Shown here piece after piece: positions 4,090 through 6,401 of a stretch of 6,401 bases of DNA. The position numbers and the translations under genes were made by a program. Under the pieces are notes generated by a model. The model was not told the origin of the DNA, ran no database searches, and was given only the letters and a program-made list of their open reading frames with translations. Source of the DNA: Nitrospinota bacterium (GTDB lineage: Bacteria > Nitrospinota > Nitrospinia > JACRGO01); contig JACRGO010000198.1 of the NCBI GenBank assembly GCA_016212295.1, positions 1 to 6,401 on the forward strand, given 5' to 3'. The number at the start of each line of letters is the position of its first letter. Position 1 is the stretch's first letter.

Positions 4090-6258
4090 ATGAAAAAACT
4101 ATTTTTTATCGCCTCCCTGATATGTATCTGGTCCCTGGGACTTTGCCCCTGGTCATGGGCCGAAGTGAAGAAAGTGGAGATGAAGGGGAAAAAGACCGCC
4201 GCTGCGAAGAAGGACGGCCCTGAACTCGTCAATATTATGGCGGATAAAATGGAGCAAATCAAAGGTGAGAACAAGATCATCGGAATCGGGCATGTCAAGA
4301 TCAAATACGAGGAGATGCGGGTCGCGGCGGACCGGATAGAATTAAACACCGAAACCGGCCTTGGCTCAGCCAGGGGAAACGTTGTAATCATCGACGAACC
4401 CAACGGACACAAGATCCATTGCAACTACATGCTTTTCAATACCCGCGGCAAACAGGCCACCCTTTACAACAGCCAGGGGAAGGTCGCCAAGGATTTCTAC
4501 TTTAACGGGAAGAAGGTGGAACGTAAATCGGAAAAGCATTATGTAATTTCAAAGGGCGATGTCACCTCCTGTCTTGGGAACAATCCCGTTTGGAAGTTCA
4601 AATGCTCGAAAGCGGACGCCCACGTGGGTGAATACGCCTTTCTTCACGATCCCACCTTCCTGATCAAGGACATTCCCTTCTTTTATCTGCCTTACGGCTA
4701 TGTGCCATTGGACACGGAAAGGCAGACTGGAATCCTGATTCCGCTCTTCGGGAACAGCGATACGGACGGGCATTTTCTCAATAACGCGTTCTTTTGGGCC
4801 ATCAACGATCAATGGGACGCCACACTGGGCCTGGATTACCTGTCCAAACGGGGAATCAGGCCCACGGGCGAGGTCCGGTATTTTACCTCTCCAACTACCA
4901 GGGGACGATGGTACGCGGACTATCTGAAGGACCGCGAGACGGACGAGGCCTTTTGGAAGATACTTGTGGACCACCAGGAGACCTTTCCCTATGAAGTAGA
5001 AATGAACGCGAAAGTGGAGTGGCTGGAGGGGGCGGATTACGATAAGATTTATTCCGACTCAGTCCAGCAAAGGACCAGAAGGGAGACTGATAATTTTCTC
5101 AGCGTTACCAAGAACTGGGAAAGCAGGTCCTTGTTCCTTGAAACGCGCTACCATAAAAGCCTGGAAAGCTTCAGCAGGAATGAATCCGGGACGCTGCCGG
5201 AATTGCTGTTCGTGAACCAAATGGAGCAAATCGGGAAAACGCCTTTTTTTTTCGATATGAACGCGTCTTACTCCAATTTCGCGAATAAGGACAAACCCGG
5301 CTCAGCGGTGGAGTTCACCCAAAGGGGGGACATCCACCCGCAGTTATCATTGCCTATCAATAAGTGGCCATGGTTGACAATCACCCCAAGGGCAGGGGTG
5401 AGGGAAACCGTCTATGACCACGGTAAAAAAGTGGGGAAAACCACTTACGATGATCCCCTTTACCGCACGGTATATAATTTCGACACAATACTGGAAGGTC
5501 CTTCATTTTCAAGGACCTTTCTTCCCAATGACGGCGATGGGCCTGCTTTTAAACATCTCATAGAACCCAGAATAACCCACACTTACATTCCGGACATGGG
5601 AGACGTCCGCAAGAAGATAAGCGTAAACGATGGGATTGATCTCATCCGGGAGACCAATATGGTCAATTATTCGCTTACGAACCGGCTGTTTGAAAAAATC
5701 ACGGCTGGGGAGTCCTTTTACACCGAGGAAGTCGTGCGGTTCGATATCAGCCAGTCTTATGACATCCTCGCGGCGGAAAGAGGGCCTGGGATCAGGCCAT
5801 TTTCGGATGTCCGGTTCGATTTCGAGAGCCGTCCATCGCGGAAGCTTATGTTCAATTTTGATTCAACAGTCGACGTTTACGATCATTTGATCTCCACTCT
5901 CAATATTGAAACGGTGTTTAAGCCTTGGGATAATTTTGGTTTTTATGTGGAAAGGCGGTACACCAAGGATTTTTCAACGGACCTCATAGGGACGTTCCGT
6001 TGGAAGTTTCTCCCCAAATGGGAACTTGATCTCAGCACCAGGTATGACGAAACCGAGATGCAGTTCAGGGAAAACGACGCCAGCCTCTTGTACCAGGCGC
6101 AGTGCTGGGGTTTCGGGCTTGACGTGATAAAGCGAACCAATTTTTTCCGGGGCCGGCAAATAGACGATACGCGGTTTTTATTCCAGGTTTCCTTGAAAGG
6201 TTTAGGTTCCTATGGCTCGAAAAAGGATGATGGAATGGCGCTACACAGGCGATTTTGA
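4090..6258 (+). CDS. lptD: LptD, outer-membrane LPS translocon barrel (OstA/Imp)
   Basis: The product is 722 residues, somewhat shorter than E. coli LptD (784). LptD with lipoprotein LptE inserts lipopolysaccharide into the outer leaflet. Residues 1-24 are a Sec signal peptide (MKKLFFIASL..., cleavage after SWA). A basic Lys/Ala linker spans about 27-43. The OstA/LptA-like beta-jellyroll spans about 46-140, with NIMADKMEQIKGENKIIGIG and ADRIELNTETG. The barrel begins near 175, with family signatures DIPFFYLPYGYVPLD (194-208) and RQTGILIPLFG (211-221), and runs to a terminal Phe as expected of Bam substrates. Cys are at 111, 161, 172 and 672 after the signal; 161/172 and 672 sit where the N-terminal-to-barrel disulfides form in E. 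coli. An in-frame TTG precedes the ATG by one codon (4087). There is no Shine-Dalgarno. It lies 56 bp after folC and is probably in the same transcript. Confidence 0.95.
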   Translation: MKKLFFIASLICIWSLGLCPWSWAEVKKVEMKGKKTAAAKKDGPELVNIMADKMEQIKGENKIIGIGHVKIKYEEMRVAADRIELNTETGLGSARGNVVIIDEPNGHKIHCNYMLFNTRGKQATLYNSQGKVAKDFYFNGKKVERKSEKHYVISKGDVTSCLGNNPVWKFKCSKADAHVGEYAFLHDPTFLIKDIPFFYLPYGYVPLDTERQTGILIPLFGNSDTDGHFLNNAFFWAINDQWDATLGLDYLSKRGIRPTGEVRYFTSPTTRGRWYADYLKDRETDEAFWKILVDHQETFPYEVEMNAKVEWLEGADYDKIYSDSVQQRTRRETDNFLSVTKNWESRSLFLETRYHKSLESFSRNESGTLPELLFVNQMEQIGKTPFFFDMNASYSNFANKDKPGSAVEFTQRGDIHPQLSLPINKWPWLTITPRAGVRETVYDHGKKVGKTTYDDPLYRTVYNFDTILEGPSFSRTFLPNDGDGPAFKHLIEPRITHTYIPDMGDVRKKISVNDGIDLIRETNMVNYSLTNRLFEKITAGESFYTEEVVRFDISQSYDILAAERGPGIRPFSDVRFDFESRPSRKLMFNFDSTVDVYDHLISTLNIETVFKPWDNFGFYVERRYTKDFSTDLIGTFRWKFLPKWELDLSTRYDETEMQFRENDASLLYQAQCWGFGLDVIKRTNFFRGRQIDDTRFLFQVSLKGLGSYGSKKDDGMALHRRF

Positions 6259-6401
6259 TATCCTATAGAGCCTACGCATAAATAAGAAAAAGTCTTTTAA
6301 ATCAACAAGGTATTCTTTTTTATTGGATAAAAAAATTGTAAAAATTTCACCTTCCATGCTTATGCTCATTTACAGGCATGGCTATTTTACAGGCCGTTAT
6401 G
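6259..6401. other. AT-rich region after lptD; no supported gene
   Basis: No GC-rich hairpin with a T tail is present. AATAAGAAAAAG (6281-6292) can pair imperfectly with CTTTTTTATT (6315-6324) across a 22-nt loop, too AU-only and loose to call a terminator. Short open frames starting at ATG 6356, 6378 or 6399 run off the edge without a ribosome binding site; a new gene may start there, but it cannot be supported. Confidence 0.5.
6361..6394. repeat. two 17-bp direct repeats sharing TTTACAGGC
   Basis: TTTACAGGC occurs at 6369-6377 and 6386-6394, exactly 17 bp apart; the full 17-bp units (6361-6377, 6378-6394) match at 12 of 17 positions. A CCATGC/GCATGG inverted pair (6354-6359, 6376-6381) overlaps. 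Possible operator half-sites or the edge of a longer repeat cut by the window end. Confidence 0.4.

Noticed and set aside
4549-4974. Minus-strand open frame of 141 codons inside lptD
   Set aside because: Antisense shadow of the LptD barrel signatures; no independent start or domain.
6281-6324. Terminator after lptD
   Set aside because: The pairing is AU-only, bulged and has a 22-nt loop; not enough to call.

Overview
The window comes from a Gram-negative bacterium. It encodes LptD, the outer-membrane lipopolysaccharide translocon, plus a bacterial initiator tRNA, FolC, a YihY-type inner-membrane protein and sigma70-like promoters. Domain style and the folC-lptD pairing recall Desulfobacterota or Nitrospinota-like lineages. 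That is an impression, because no ribosomal RNA or phylogenetic marker can be compared here.

Layout, left to right. Bases 2-112 may be the tail of an upstream gene running into the window. A textbook promoter (TTGACT, 17 bp, TATAAT; 149-177) and a GGAGG ribosome binding site drive a 257-residue exported protein (229-1002). It has a twin-arginine-like signal peptide, one carboxypeptidase-regulatory-like beta-sandwich, and a roughly 130-residue Gly-rich tail made of two DNA-level tandem repeat arrays. A compact initiator tRNA-fMet unit follows, with promoter 1025-1053, tRNA 1068-1144 and terminator 1154-1188. On the minus strand is a YihY/BrkB-family membrane protein with a C-terminal winged-helix-like domain (1200-2537). 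Its best promoter would start the transcript at the A of its ATG. The divergent intergenic region 2538-2752 holds two arrays of degenerate 7-bp repeats. On the plus strand folC (2753-4033) is followed after 56 bp by lptD (4090-6258). The last 143 bp are AT-rich, with a 17-bp direct repeat at the edge and no supported gene.

Working together: folC (folate polyglutamylation), the initiator tRNA and lptD (outer-membrane assembly) are housekeeping genes. YihY is an inner-membrane protein of uncertain role. The accessory-looking gene is the exported Gly-rich protein, which I consider the most likely undescribed item. I saw no complete mobile element, CRISPR array or defence system. Only the first gene has a strong Shine-Dalgarno sequence; yihY, folC and lptD have weak or none, which may point to leaderless or non-canonical initiation.
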